Source: Bacillota bacterium (lineage in GTDB: Bacteria; Bacillota; Clostridia; Lachnospirales; Bianqueaceae). Taken from it: a stretch of DNA of 39,137 nt. The stretch lies in contig JAFRZL010000005.1 in the NCBI GenBank assembly GCA_017442535.1, positions 1 to 39,137 of the forward strand, read 5' to 3'. A program made the position numbers and the translations under genes. The notes beneath the pieces were generated by a model that had not been told where the DNA came from, ran no database searches, and saw nothing but the letters and a program-made list of their open reading frames with translations. Of the stretch, positions 8,489 to 16,053 are shown piece by piece. Each line of letters begins with the position of its first letter. Position 1 is the first letter of the stretch.

Positions 8489-9289
8489 CTACGGTTTTTC
8501 ATCCGGAAGATCACTTGGAAAAATGTCGCCAAAGCAAGAATATGAATCAGTCCTGTTAACATAACTAATATCTTTAACTACAAGAATCTTACTATTATCT
8601 ACACCAGTTGAATCATACTCAATCCTGACAACAGTTGATTCATCGAGAAAAGAATACGAAACAATTCCATAAGATAAAAGTGTGTTAAACTCAGCATAAG
8701 GATCTATTTTCGTAACATCATCTGCCGTACTAACGCCTACTGTAATTGAAGTATCAAAGTCGAGATTCCTTTTGTCGGCGGGAAGATATGCATAGAGTTT
8801 TACGGACGGTTCGGAGATAGAAACAGTTGAATCATGAATAAAAGCAGACATATCATTGTTCCAATTTAAAGTATACGAATTGTCCCAAAATAAATAAAAC
8901 AATCCTCCTTGATGTACTTTGTATATCGAGTATCTCCCCACTGACGATCGTCCATCGGAAAAACGCCCGGATCGTATTATTTCGACAGGAAAAACAAGAT
9001 TTACCTGTGAAAAACTCAATTTCTCTCCTTCTAGTTCTTCATCAGGATTATTCTCCTTAAAAAACGATAGTAATTCATTGAGATCATAGTCGACAGTCAG
9101 TGCCTCTTCTTTAGATACAAAGTCGTCAAGTGTATATTTGTCCCAAAAAGGCTCTCGTTTTTTTTCTCTATCCACAATGCTGCCTAACCCATGCTCTGAT
9201 GAAGACTCAGATTGACAACTTGTGGATAGAATCGCTATTGTAAGACAAATCGTAGCAAAAAGCCATTGTAATTTCATTTTCTTTTTCAT
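8489..9289 (-). CDS. Lipoprotein of unknown function
   Basis: 266 aa. The N-terminus is a lipoprotein signal (MKKKMKLQW, hydrophobic core, lipobox LSTSC with the cysteine at residue 25) followed by a Ser/Glu linker. The rest is predicted to be mostly beta strand, with many Asp, Ser and Tyr residues and no motif I recognise. It is clearly richer in A and T than its neighbours. The ATG overlaps the stop of a truncated gene (ATGA), so it was once the second gene of an operon whose first gene is now cut by an IS remnant. The stop codon (8489-8491) lies one base from the terminus of the other IS end, so the last residues may have been replaced on insertion. No promoter of its own is obvious. Confidence 0.75.
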   Translation of the reverse strand: MKKKMKLQWLFATICLTIAILSTSCQSESSSEHGLGSIVDREKKREPFWDKYTLDDFVSKEEALTVDYDLNELLSFFKENNPDEELEGEKLSFSQVNLVFPVEIIRSGRFSDGRSSVGRYSIYKVHQGGLFYLFWDNSYTLNWNNDMSAFIHDSTVSISEPSVKLYAYLPADKRNLDFDTSITVGVSTADDVTKIDPYAEFNTLLSYGIVSYSFLDESTVVRIEYDSTGVDNSKILVVKDISYVNRTDSYSCFGDIFPSDLPDEKP

Positions 9290-9389
9290 CTCTTATCCCA
9301 TCCAATTTTTATAGCAGCATATATAATCATCGGGTCATCGTAATACGGTGTTCCAACTTGTTCCTTTCCATTCTCCATCCATCTTGAAA
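9286..9389 (-). pseudogene. 3' stump of a gene cut by the IS3 remnant
   Basis: The frame is open from the IS terminus at 9389 to a TGA that overlaps the lipoprotein start (ATGA). It encodes a 33-residue tail beginning SRWMENGKEQVG and ending IKIGWDKR. It has no start codon near a ribosome site and reads as the C-terminus of a larger protein whose front is lost. The ATGA coupling is the main reason to believe it was coding. Confidence 0.5.
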
Positions 9390-9934
9390 TGGACTGCGTC
9401 TATTTTCTGACACTGCCTTTTATTCGTTCATATGGGTACGTTTTCCTTCCTTTTCAGGCAATGTGCGCCAGCCTGTATTCCACCGGACTCATATAGTCCA
9501 GGTAGGAATGCATACGTTTTCTGTTGTAAAACAGCTCCACGTATTCGAAGATATCTGCCTTTACCTCTTCTATTGTAGCATACTTCTTTAGATAAATACA
9601 CTCTTTTTTCGCTGTTGCGAAAAAAACTTTCTGAACAGGCGTTATCGTATGGGCACCCCGCACGGCTCATGCTCTACCGGATCCTGCGGTTTTCCTCCGT
9701 CATCTCTTTGCTGCTTAACGGCTGCATTCCCTTTTCTTCTGCGTATGTCGGCAGCCCGTTCTTCTTCCGGGTACCGGGCGGTATCCTCTCTGAACTCCGG
9801 TGTATACTTTGAATGGTTGCTTGGCATCTTTCTCTCCTTGTTTGATTGAATAGTAGATTTTTTAGACCTTGTCAATGACCGTTCCTACCCATATGCCTAT
9901 TATACACCCAGTGTCATTTTCTCGCCCCAGTCCA
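9390..9934 (-). mobile_element. Internally deleted IS3-family element
   Basis: The ends are imperfect inverted repeats: TGGACTGCGTC...TGACACTG at 9390 reading right and TGGACTGGGGC...TGACACTG at 9934 reading left. Further inside both share CATATGGGTA. The element is only 545 bp instead of about 1.2-1.5 kb and contains fragments of orfA and the 3' end of orfB. No 3-4 bp target duplication is evident directly at the termini, but CCATCTT(G/C)AAA occurs at both flanks (9379-9389 and 9932-9942, 10 of 11 bases). It is non-autonomous and probably old. Confidence 0.82.
9454..9827 (-). pseudogene. IS3 transposase remains (orfA start, orfB tail, frameshifts)
   Basis: From ATG 9827 the frame encodes MPSNHSKYTPEFREDTARY, a typical IS3 OrfA start. 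A deletion and frame change lead to a piece with KNGLPTYAEEKG (OrfA middle). A second deletion joins this to the OrfB end: SMSRAGCPYDNACSESFF, a further frameshift, then TAKKECIYLKKYATIEE and YNRKRMHSYLDYMSPVEY. The final catalytic glutamate region of the DDE transposase (NACSESFF) is retained but the two aspartates are gone. It cannot make active transposase. Confidence 0.85.
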
Positions 9935-9972
9935 TCTTCAAAAAATTTAATACGCATCCTACAGACAAAACC

Positions 9973-10001
9973 GGCGGCACAGCCATGATAGCTGTGCCGC
10001 C
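9973..10001 (-). terminator. Terminator of the carbohydrate locus
   Basis: A perfect 11-bp stem (GGCGGCACAGC with its complement) and a 7-nt loop lie 94 bp after the stop of the last gene of the sugar operon. On the minus strand it is followed by GGTTTTG, a weak T-run. Between it and the gene (10002-10094) I see no other feature. Confidence 0.65.
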
Positions 10002-10094
10002 AAGAATATTAATCTAGCTTCCACTATTCTTCCCTGAATAAGGCCCTCATATCCGACGAATACTCATCCGATAATACTACCACAAGCTTTTCCT

Positions 10095-11420
10095 TTACGG
10101 CTTCGCATGGATGTAAGACATCATCGCTTCCACGTCCAGCGGGTCGCGGCCGTATTCCTCGCGCATGCGGTCCATGATGATGTGGTCGATTTCCAGGTCG
10201 TCGCCGCAGGGGAGCGCGATCCGCTTGCCTTCGTGGAGGGCGGATTCGCGGCAACACATGTCGATCATCTGGGACATGTAGGCATCCTGTTCATTGAATT
10301 CGGAATCGGCCAGGCCGCTGATCTGGAGAGCAAAATCGATCATGTGGCCCGCGACGGCGATGCCGTATTCGGGGAAGTAGTTGTCGCTCTTGCAGCCGAT
10401 CCGGATGGGGTTCTCGTAATTGATCTCGCCGTCCGGGGTCTGCGCATGGACGCCCAGATAATTAAAGTCCTTGTCGTAATAGCGCTCAACTTTGGAAATG
10501 TAGTTGGGATGGATCGGCTGGATCGTATCCGTCAGCATGGTCGAATCCTCGTAGCGGCAGCAGCGGATCTCGGCCTCCCAATCGGGATGCACACCATAGC
10601 CGCGCTCGTAGCGGCCGTTATTATCGATGAAATAATGCTCCGGCGCGGAATAGCGGCCTCCATGCTGCACCAGGGTGCCGCGGTAACCCTGCCATTCGGT
10701 GTAGCCGGGACGCACCTGACGGCCGAACATGCCTTTGATATTGGCGGCCTGGTCCGCGACCAGCAGATCGCTCGGGAAGTGGATAAAGTGCGCGCGGAAC
10801 ATTTCCTGCGTAATGTGACGCTGCGGGGTCTGGTAGGATTCCTGCACGGGCATGCTATGGTCGATCGCCTGCACCCAGTCCGGATGCTCCCCGGCAAAGA
10901 CCAGCCAGCGCGAATTGCTGTGATAACCGGTATGGTCGTTATACGTAAAGATACGCTTGATATCCCCAATATAGCCATTGCGCTTCAGCTCCTGCGCGAA
11001 GCGATCGATCGGATAGCGGAAGAAATTCTCCGCCACGCGGGTGTAGACGCCGTTTTCTTTGGCGGCGGCGATCATAGCTCTCGCCTGGCTGAGCGTGGAA
11101 CACCAGGCCGTCTCGATCAGGTTGTGGATCTTATGCTGCGAGAGGAAAACCGAATAAGGATGGTGCAGCGGAATAGGAGCGATAACAATCGCGGCCTCCA
11201 TCTCGCCGGCGGCAACCATGTCGTGGATATTGTAGAAAGCCCTGGTGCCCAGCGCTTCCGCGATATCATCCGCGTGCTCCTTTACCGGATCGCAGACCCC
11301 CACCACTTTGATCCAGGGAGCGAGACCCTTCATGATAGGTTTGTAGATTTTACGGGTTCTGTTGCCGCAGCCGATAATGCCGACCCGAACGGGCTCCTGA
11401 GGAATAGGTAATACTTGCAT
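10095..11420 (-). CDS. Gfo/Idh/MocA family oxidoreductase (copy 1)
   Basis: 441 aa, cytoplasmic. The N-terminal NAD(P)-binding fold begins VRVGIIGCGNRTRKIY (about residues 11-26) and continues with VVGVCDP and APIPLHHPYSVFL. The C-terminal half should be the sugar-binding alpha/beta domain. The family oxidises or reduces a hydroxyl/keto group on sugars, cyclitols or glycosides. It is closely related to the product of 16054-17379: the two align over their whole length with shared blocks such as FFRYPID, GYIGDIKRIF, YNDHTGYH and VRPGYTEWQG. It is the last gene of the locus. Start ATG 11420 follows AAGGAG. Substrate not predictable from sequence; two paralogues suggest successive or opposite redox steps, as in pathways that cleave glycosides via 3-keto intermediates (inference). 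Confidence 0.88.
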   Translation of the reverse strand: MQVLPIPQEPVRVGIIGCGNRTRKIYKPIMKGLAPWIKVVGVCDPVKEHADDIAEALGTRAFYNIHDMVAAGEMEAAIVIAPIPLHHPYSVFLSQHKIHNLIETAWCSTLSQARAMIAAAKENGVYTRVAENFFRYPIDRFAQELKRNGYIGDIKRIFTYNDHTGYHSNSRWLVFAGEHPDWVQAIDHSMPVQESYQTPQRHITQEMFRAHFIHFPSDLLVADQAANIKGMFGRQVRPGYTEWQGYRGTLVQHGGRYSAPEHYFIDNNGRYERGYGVHPDWEAEIRCCRYEDSTMLTDTIQPIHPNYISKVERYYDKDFNYLGVHAQTPDGEINYENPIRIGCKSDNYFPEYGIAVAGHMIDFALQISGLADSEFNEQDAYMSQMIDMCCRESALHEGKRIALPCGDDLEIDHIIMDRMREEYGRDPLDVEAMMSYIHAKP

Positions 11421-11464
11421 AGCTGTTCTCCTTTATAATATTATTATTTAAAGATATATAGCAT

Positions 11465-11848
11465 TTACTTGGGATGCACGGGCGTGACGTCCAGTGTCTG
11501 ATCCGCATTTGCTATCCGGTGGAAGTAGTTTTCATACGGCGGAAACCTCTCCGGATACTGATAGCAGGAAAGATCCAGGCCCATGTACCGGATGCTGCCT
11601 TTGTCAAGCGCATAATCCGGAAAATCATTCACGTTGAAAAAAGGCTGTGCATAGGCGAATTCGCGGCAGAACTCCTCCACGAACCGGAACAGTTCATAGG
11701 TCCAGAGCGAATCATACAGCGGCAGTCTGACAAAGACGGCCGCAGCCTGAGGATTGATGACGATCTCGTAGTAGAGGCATTTATACCGGTCCTTGGCATC
11801 CTCCAGATAGGCCGAGATCTTCTGCAGCTCGATGGATAAAGGAATCAT
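11465..11848 (-). CDS. Small cytoplasmic protein of the sugar locus
   Basis: 127 aa with no signal peptide or membrane segment. It is rich in Tyr and Phe (for example RFVEEFCREFAYAQPFFNV), with an N-terminal helix (IPLSIELQKISAYLEDAKDRYKCLYYEIV), and no motif I recognise. Its ATG overlaps the stop of the beta-propeller gene (ATGA) and the second dehydrogenase follows after 44 bp, so it is firmly in the operon. It could be an accessory subunit or a small sugar-modifying enzyme; no function is assigned. Confidence 0.72.
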   Translation of the reverse strand: MIPLSIELQKISAYLEDAKDRYKCLYYEIVINPQAAAVFVRLPLYDSLWTYELFRFVEEFCREFAYAQPFFNVNDFPDYALDKGSIRYMGLDLSCYQYPERFPPYENYFHRIANADQTLDVTPVHPK

Positions 11849-13863
11849 ACCGGCTGCTCCCCCCTCTCTTTATCCCAGCCGGGATCGGATGCGTACAGCC
11901 TGCGTACCGGCCGGTACCGGTGCCTGGCAGGATCATACTCCTCCGCGGGCGCATACTCGCAGATCACGCCGTTCAGGTTCATGAACAGATGATCCCGCGG
12001 ATCCTGCGTCCCCACAGGCCTCGCGTAAACCTGCAGGAAATTCCTGCCGTTCCTCCATGGCAGCCCCTTCATCACTTCTTCAGGGAATCTGACCACTCTG
12101 CGTCCAAAGCCGTCATAGAGTCCCATCTCGGGCGTTCCTGCACACAGACAGATCAGCTCCTGCCCGTCGCCGGTCCAGTTGACGCTGTAACCGCCCTCAC
12201 TCACGTGGTCGAGCTGGAAAGACGCGACCTTTCTGCCCCGGGGATCAAAGATATAGATAATCCCGTAATTGCCCCACCGTGTAAAGACCGCGAGATACGG
12301 CTTGCCGTCCCCGAAATAGGCTCCGGAAAAGATCTGCTGGGCATGGCCGACAGCGGTCTGCGAAATCGTTTCACCGGTTTCCGTATCGATCATGATAAAG
12401 CCCGCGGAGCTCGCCGCGCAGTACAGGATCGGCTTGCCCGTGTAATTGGCCACCAGGCACGAATCCACGTGCATTCCATCCACAATGTCCTCAATGAACT
12501 TGCGGGCCTTGGCATACCAGACGATCTCCCCGTCCGGCGAAAGCCTTGTGCACCCGGCGAAAACCGTGTCCCGGCCCGATCCGTCCATGTCGTAAAAGGC
12601 CAGCGACGACTGGTGTCCATACGGCGGAAAGATCCGGTCCCGGTGCCAGAGGAGGTTAAGGTTCTCGTCATACAGATACAATTCGCTCCCCGTCGCCGCA
12701 GGGCTCGCGCTGGAGCGTACCACGATATCCCTTGCCATGGGCAGCCCGCGCACATTGGCGGGCATGGGCTCCCAGCCAGCATACCGGTAACGCGGGATCA
12801 AGGAAGGCGTCTGATCGGTCGGGCAGTCGATCATGGCCCGGCATTGGCCTGTAAGGCCGTCCAGAACAGCGACTTTTCCCTCGGCTTTGCAGATGCCCGC
12901 GATATCGAAGGTACCGCCTACGACCCCGGTCACGTGCTGGAAATCCCCCACGATCGGGCTCTCCCAGAGGACCCGTCCGGAATGATCCGCCAGCGCCGTA
13001 CATGTTTTACCGCAGATCAGGAAACCGATATCTCCCGAGGGCAGATCCACGACCTTGTAGTCAAACGGAGCATACTGTGACAGATCCGCGGAGGCCACGA
13101 GCCGGCATTCGGGGTAACGTGCTTCCTCCCGCCTGGCCATCGCCTTACGTGCTTCGACTTCCTGCGAGAAAGCCTCGTAATCGCCCTCTTCCATCCAGAC
13201 TTCGAAGCGTCTGGCCCGGCCGGCCGTCGTAAAACGGAAGCCGGCTTTGCCGGCAACGTAGGTCGAATCCACCGCCTGCGCCACGCATTCGCCGTCAAGA
13301 TAACCATACAGATCAGCGCCTTTTACGATCAGCTCCAGATGATAATACTGTCCAAGCTTCACATACAGGGGCCTGCTCGCCAGGACCCGGTATTCATCCT
13401 GGACCCGGCAGTACAGAACAGCACGACCGCGCACTCCTGTGCCCTCAATCCCGAAGAAATAATACTCCCGGTTGTTCCTGAAGCGTGCGAAAACGCCTGC
13501 CATGGCCGACACGCAGGTCGAATTATCCGCATTATCCGTCGAAGAGAAATGATCCATCGCCACATCCGCCGCAGCCAGATAGTCGCGCATCTCGTCCTCT
13601 CCGCCAAGCATGAAGCGATCCACACCATACCGGTGCGGGAAGAGTCCGGGATACCCCAGACGATGGCGGATCACTTTTTCTCCGCCTTCCGTGACCACCT
13701 CAAGCAGCGACGGATGGTTATGGCTCATCCCGAGTGGATTGGCGTATCCCTCAAAAAAACGATCCACCGCCGGGTCCGGATGGTGTTCATCCAGAATGAC
13801 ACCTTCCGGACATTCGGCCAAGGGCTGAGACAATAGACGAATCTCTTTACTGAAGGTAATCAT
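11845..13863 (-). CDS. Concanavalin-like plus beta-propeller protein, possible glycoside lyase/hydratase
   Basis: 672 aa from ATG 13863, which follows a purine-rich GGGAGGGGGGGGG stretch; an upstream GTG at 13902 would add 13 residues and is less likely. Residues about 90-240 look like a concanavalin-type beta-sandwich (YYFFGIEGTGVRGRAVLYC, YYHLELIVKGADLYGYLDGE, GKAGFRF), the fold seen in DUF1080/3-keto-glycoside-cleaving enzymes. From about 255 the repeated strands with LYDENLNLLW, YDMDGSGRDTVFAGC and IYIFDPRGRKVASF suggest a propeller like those of rhamnogalacturonan lyases (PL11). No signal peptide, so it acts inside the cell. Beside two Gfo/Idh/MocA dehydrogenases it may cleave an oxidised or unsaturated oligosaccharide. 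The domain calls are from pattern only. Confidence 0.78.
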   Translation of the reverse strand: MITFSKEIRLLSQPLAECPEGVILDEHHPDPAVDRFFEGYANPLGMSHNHPSLLEVVTEGGEKVIRHRLGYPGLFPHRYGVDRFMLGGEDEMRDYLAAADVAMDHFSSTDNADNSTCVSAMAGVFARFRNNREYYFFGIEGTGVRGRAVLYCRVQDEYRVLASRPLYVKLGQYYHLELIVKGADLYGYLDGECVAQAVDSTYVAGKAGFRFTTAGRARRFEVWMEEGDYEAFSQEVEARKAMARREEARYPECRLVASADLSQYAPFDYKVVDLPSGDIGFLICGKTCTALADHSGRVLWESPIVGDFQHVTGVVGGTFDIAGICKAEGKVAVLDGLTGQCRAMIDCPTDQTPSLIPRYRYAGWEPMPANVRGLPMARDIVVRSSASPAATGSELYLYDENLNLLWHRDRIFPPYGHQSSLAFYDMDGSGRDTVFAGCTRLSPDGEIVWYAKARKFIEDIVDGMHVDSCLVANYTGKPILYCAASSAGFIMIDTETGETISQTAVGHAQQIFSGAYFGDGKPYLAVFTRWGNYGIIYIFDPRGRKVASFQLDHVSEGGYSVNWTGDGQELICLCAGTPEMGLYDGFGRRVVRFPEEVMKGLPWRNGRNFLQVYARPVGTQDPRDHLFMNLNGVICEYAPAEEYDPARHRYRPVRRLYASDPGWDKERGEQPV

Positions 13864-13920
13864 TGGTATATTAACTCCCCCCCCCTCCCGGCATACCGTC
13901 ACCTGTCAGTGATGATAATT

Positions 13921-13950
13921 GAGCAGGAGGCCGCCACGCGTCTCCTGCTC
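13921..13950 (-). other. Intra-operon hairpin
   Basis: GAGCAGGAG and CTCCTGCTC form a 9-bp stem around a 12-base GC-rich loop. It lies between the aldolase stop (13993) and the propeller gene start. There is no T-run on either side, so it may protect or process the message rather than end it. Confidence 0.5.
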
Positions 13951-13992
13951 GGTTAATTCTTGCAGTCTGAGCCGCTTCTCAGGAAGAAAAGC

Positions 13993-14925
13993 TTACAGCA
14001 GTTTTGCTTCCTTCAGCGCGGCCGTGACCTGATCTTTTTCTCTCTGCTTGATCGGCAGGACGGGCTCCATCATCAGCGGCGAAGAGAAAATGCCTCTCTG
14101 ATACAAGGCTTCCTTCATGCGGGCATGGGCTTCGCCGGAGGGCTGTCCGACACCGTAAATCGCTTCCGACATGGGAGCGATGTACTTGTCAAGCTCCAGA
14201 GCGCGGGCATAATCCCCCGCCTTGATGGCCTTCCAGGCTTCGGTGATCAGCTCGGGAATGCATCCGGCAAAGCCGATCAGAGCGCCGTCCACATGGCCGC
14301 CGATCATGGAAGTGACCAGATATTCATCATGGCAGGTAATGATCGACAGATCGGGCGATGTTTTGCGCAGGATACGGATATCGCGCTCGTAAACCGCTTC
14401 CTGACGGGTACCGATCTTCAGTGCCTTGACATTCGGGATCTTGGCCAGTTCCGTGACCAGCTCCGCGTCATAGAAGGCTTTGGTGCTGAAAGGATACTGA
14501 TGGATGATAATACCGATATCGATGGCCTCGGCGACTTTCCTGAAATGATTCACGACGGAGTCGCGGTTCATTCCGAAACGGAGCCAGATATGGGGAGGCA
14601 TCAGCAGAATGCCGTCCGCTCCGGCCGCCTGCTGGGCCTTCGCCTCCGCGATTGCGGTCAGCGTGCCTTCCGCGCAGACGCCGGAAATAACCAGGACCTT
14701 GTCCCCCACTTCATCCGCAACGATTCTGGTCACCTGAAGACGCTGCTCCATGCTCAGAGAGGTGATCTCACCCGTGTGGCCATTGGTCACTACGCCGCCG
14801 ATCTCGTCAAAACTCGCGAGCCAGGATGCATATTTCCGGAGCTCGGGCTCGTTGATCGTATAATCGTCATTGAGAGGGATGCACATGGCGGGGAAAATGG
14901 TTTTCCAACTTGTTTTCTTAGGCAT
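13993..14925 (-). CDS. DapA/NanA-family aldolase or lyase
   Basis: 310 aa, the usual length for the family, a TIM barrel that forms a Schiff base with a 2-keto acid. The Schiff-base lysine is K170 in NVKALKIG. The keto-acid loop GHTGE (49-53) replaces the usual GTTGE. The segment normally reading YNVP is HQYP (142-145), so the conserved catalytic tyrosine appears to be histidine. Family members include dihydrodipicolinate synthase, N-acetylneuraminate lyase and 2-keto-3-deoxysugar acid aldolases. Between a PL22-like lyase and a propeller protein, cleavage of a 2-keto-3-deoxy or related sugar acid is the likeliest role; the changed loop residues argue against DapA itself. Start ATG 14925 follows GGAAGGAG. 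Confidence 0.87.
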   Translation of the reverse strand: MPKKTSWKTIFPAMCIPLNDDYTINEPELRKYASWLASFDEIGGVVTNGHTGEITSLSMEQRLQVTRIVADEVGDKVLVISGVCAEGTLTAIAEAKAQQAAGADGILLMPPHIWLRFGMNRDSVVNHFRKVAEAIDIGIIIHQYPFSTKAFYDAELVTELAKIPNVKALKIGTRQEAVYERDIRILRKTSPDLSIITCHDEYLVTSMIGGHVDGALIGFAGCIPELITEAWKAIKAGDYARALELDKYIAPMSEAIYGVGQPSGEAHARMKEALYQRGIFSSPLMMEPVLPIKQREKDQVTAALKEAKLL

Positions 14926-14951
14926 TTTTGTTTCTCCTTCCGGTATTGGTA

Positions 14952-16046
14952 TTATGGTACTTCGATTTCAAAAACCTGTGCGAATCCGCTTTTGTCGGAG
15001 GTGTAGACGACCTTGCGGTCATCGGGACTGAAGCGGGGATGAGGATGTGTATGCTGCGGAGCATATGTCTTGATCGGTCCGTTATCGTAGGGGAAGGGGC
15101 CGTTCCAGTGGGCTCCGATGCAGGAGGCATCCGGTCTGCAGAGCAGCTGGGCTCTGCCGGTCACAAGATCCTGTACGATCAGGCCGTTATCCGGGAAATT
15201 GGTATCCGCGACCATCTTTGTCCCCTGATAATTGGCAATCGCGTGCCAGGCGTTAAAGGTCGCGATCCTCTTTACTTCCTGTGTATCATAAGATACTTCC
15301 AGGATCCCATGCGGCCAGTCCACCAGTGACAGCGCACGCTTGCCGGGGATCCAGGATTCATGCGTGATCCACTGTTTATTGGCGGCGTCCCTGGTGTAGA
15401 TCCGCTTGCGCTCACCGCTTGCACGGTCCAGCACCCAGACGCGGTCCTTCAGCGGCCCGGCACAGAAGAGCAGATTGCTGTCATCCGGGCAGAACTGCAT
15501 GTGGGATACCATGTCGCAGGAACACTCCGCGCGCCACTTTTTGTCCAGATTATCATAGATCAGGATAGTAAAGACGCCGTCGTTGACCGCACGGATGGCC
15601 CAGTATCGATCGTCCGCACTGACGGCCGTGGTTCCGGGTGTGATCGGAGACGTTCCGGGATTCACCTTGCCTCCGCCTATCTCTGCGAGGTCCTTGCCTG
15701 ACAGCAGCACTTCACTCTCCCCTGTTTCCACAAAGGAACGCATGGCACAGCCATTCGCGACGTAATAGACGAACTGTCCATCCGCACTGGGATGGACCGA
15801 CCACTCATTCAGCGACTCGACGTCGGAGAGCTGCTCGATCACGTCTTCTCCGAAATTGTAGGCAAATACCTGAGGCGAGCCGGTCCGGTGCGACACGAAA
15901 TACAGGCGCTTCATGGCGCGGTCATAGGCAGGAATCAGGAAAAAAGGCTGATGATTGATGCTTTCGTGGTTGGTGATCTGCGTGACCTGCCTGCCGGTCG
16001 TCACATCGGTGATCACTCTGCGTTCAGAATCAAATAATCGTTTCAT
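14952..16046 (-). CDS. PL22-like oligogalacturonate lyase family protein
   Basis: 364 aa from ATG 16046, 7 bp after the upstream stop; an upstream ATG at 16094 lies inside the previous gene. It is a seven-bladed propeller-type protein without signal peptide. Oligogalacturonate lyases (PL22) cleave unsaturated galacturonide disaccharides in the cytoplasm by Mn-dependent beta-elimination. The family's metal site, as I remember it, is His287, Gln350, His353 and His355; here H268 (NAWHAI), Q331, H334 and H336 (QHTHPHPRFSPD) fall at the same spacing. H229 (WITHESW) may be the catalytic base. Other family blocks are VTQITNH, RLYFVSHRTGSPQVF and VVYTSD. It follows a Gfo/Idh/MocA dehydrogenase, so the true substrate may not be galacturonide; PL22-like function is the best guess. 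Confidence 0.8.
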   Translation of the reverse strand: MKRLFDSERRVITDVTTGRQVTQITNHESINHQPFFLIPAYDRAMKRLYFVSHRTGSPQVFAYNFGEDVIEQLSDVESLNEWSVHPSADGQFVYYVANGCAMRSFVETGESEVLLSGKDLAEIGGGKVNPGTSPITPGTTAVSADDRYWAIRAVNDGVFTILIYDNLDKKWRAECSCDMVSHMQFCPDDSNLLFCAGPLKDRVWVLDRASGERKRIYTRDAANKQWITHESWIPGKRALSLVDWPHGILEVSYDTQEVKRIATFNAWHAIANYQGTKMVADTNFPDNGLIVQDLVTGRAQLLCRPDASCIGAHWNGPFPYDNGPIKTYAPQHTHPHPRFSPDDRKVVYTSDKSGFAQVFEIEVP

Positions 16047-16053
16047 TTTGCTC

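Noticed and set aside
10107..11411. 434-codon plus-strand frame
   Set aside because: Antisense shadow of the Gfo/Idh/MocA gene; composition is typical of reversed coding sequence.
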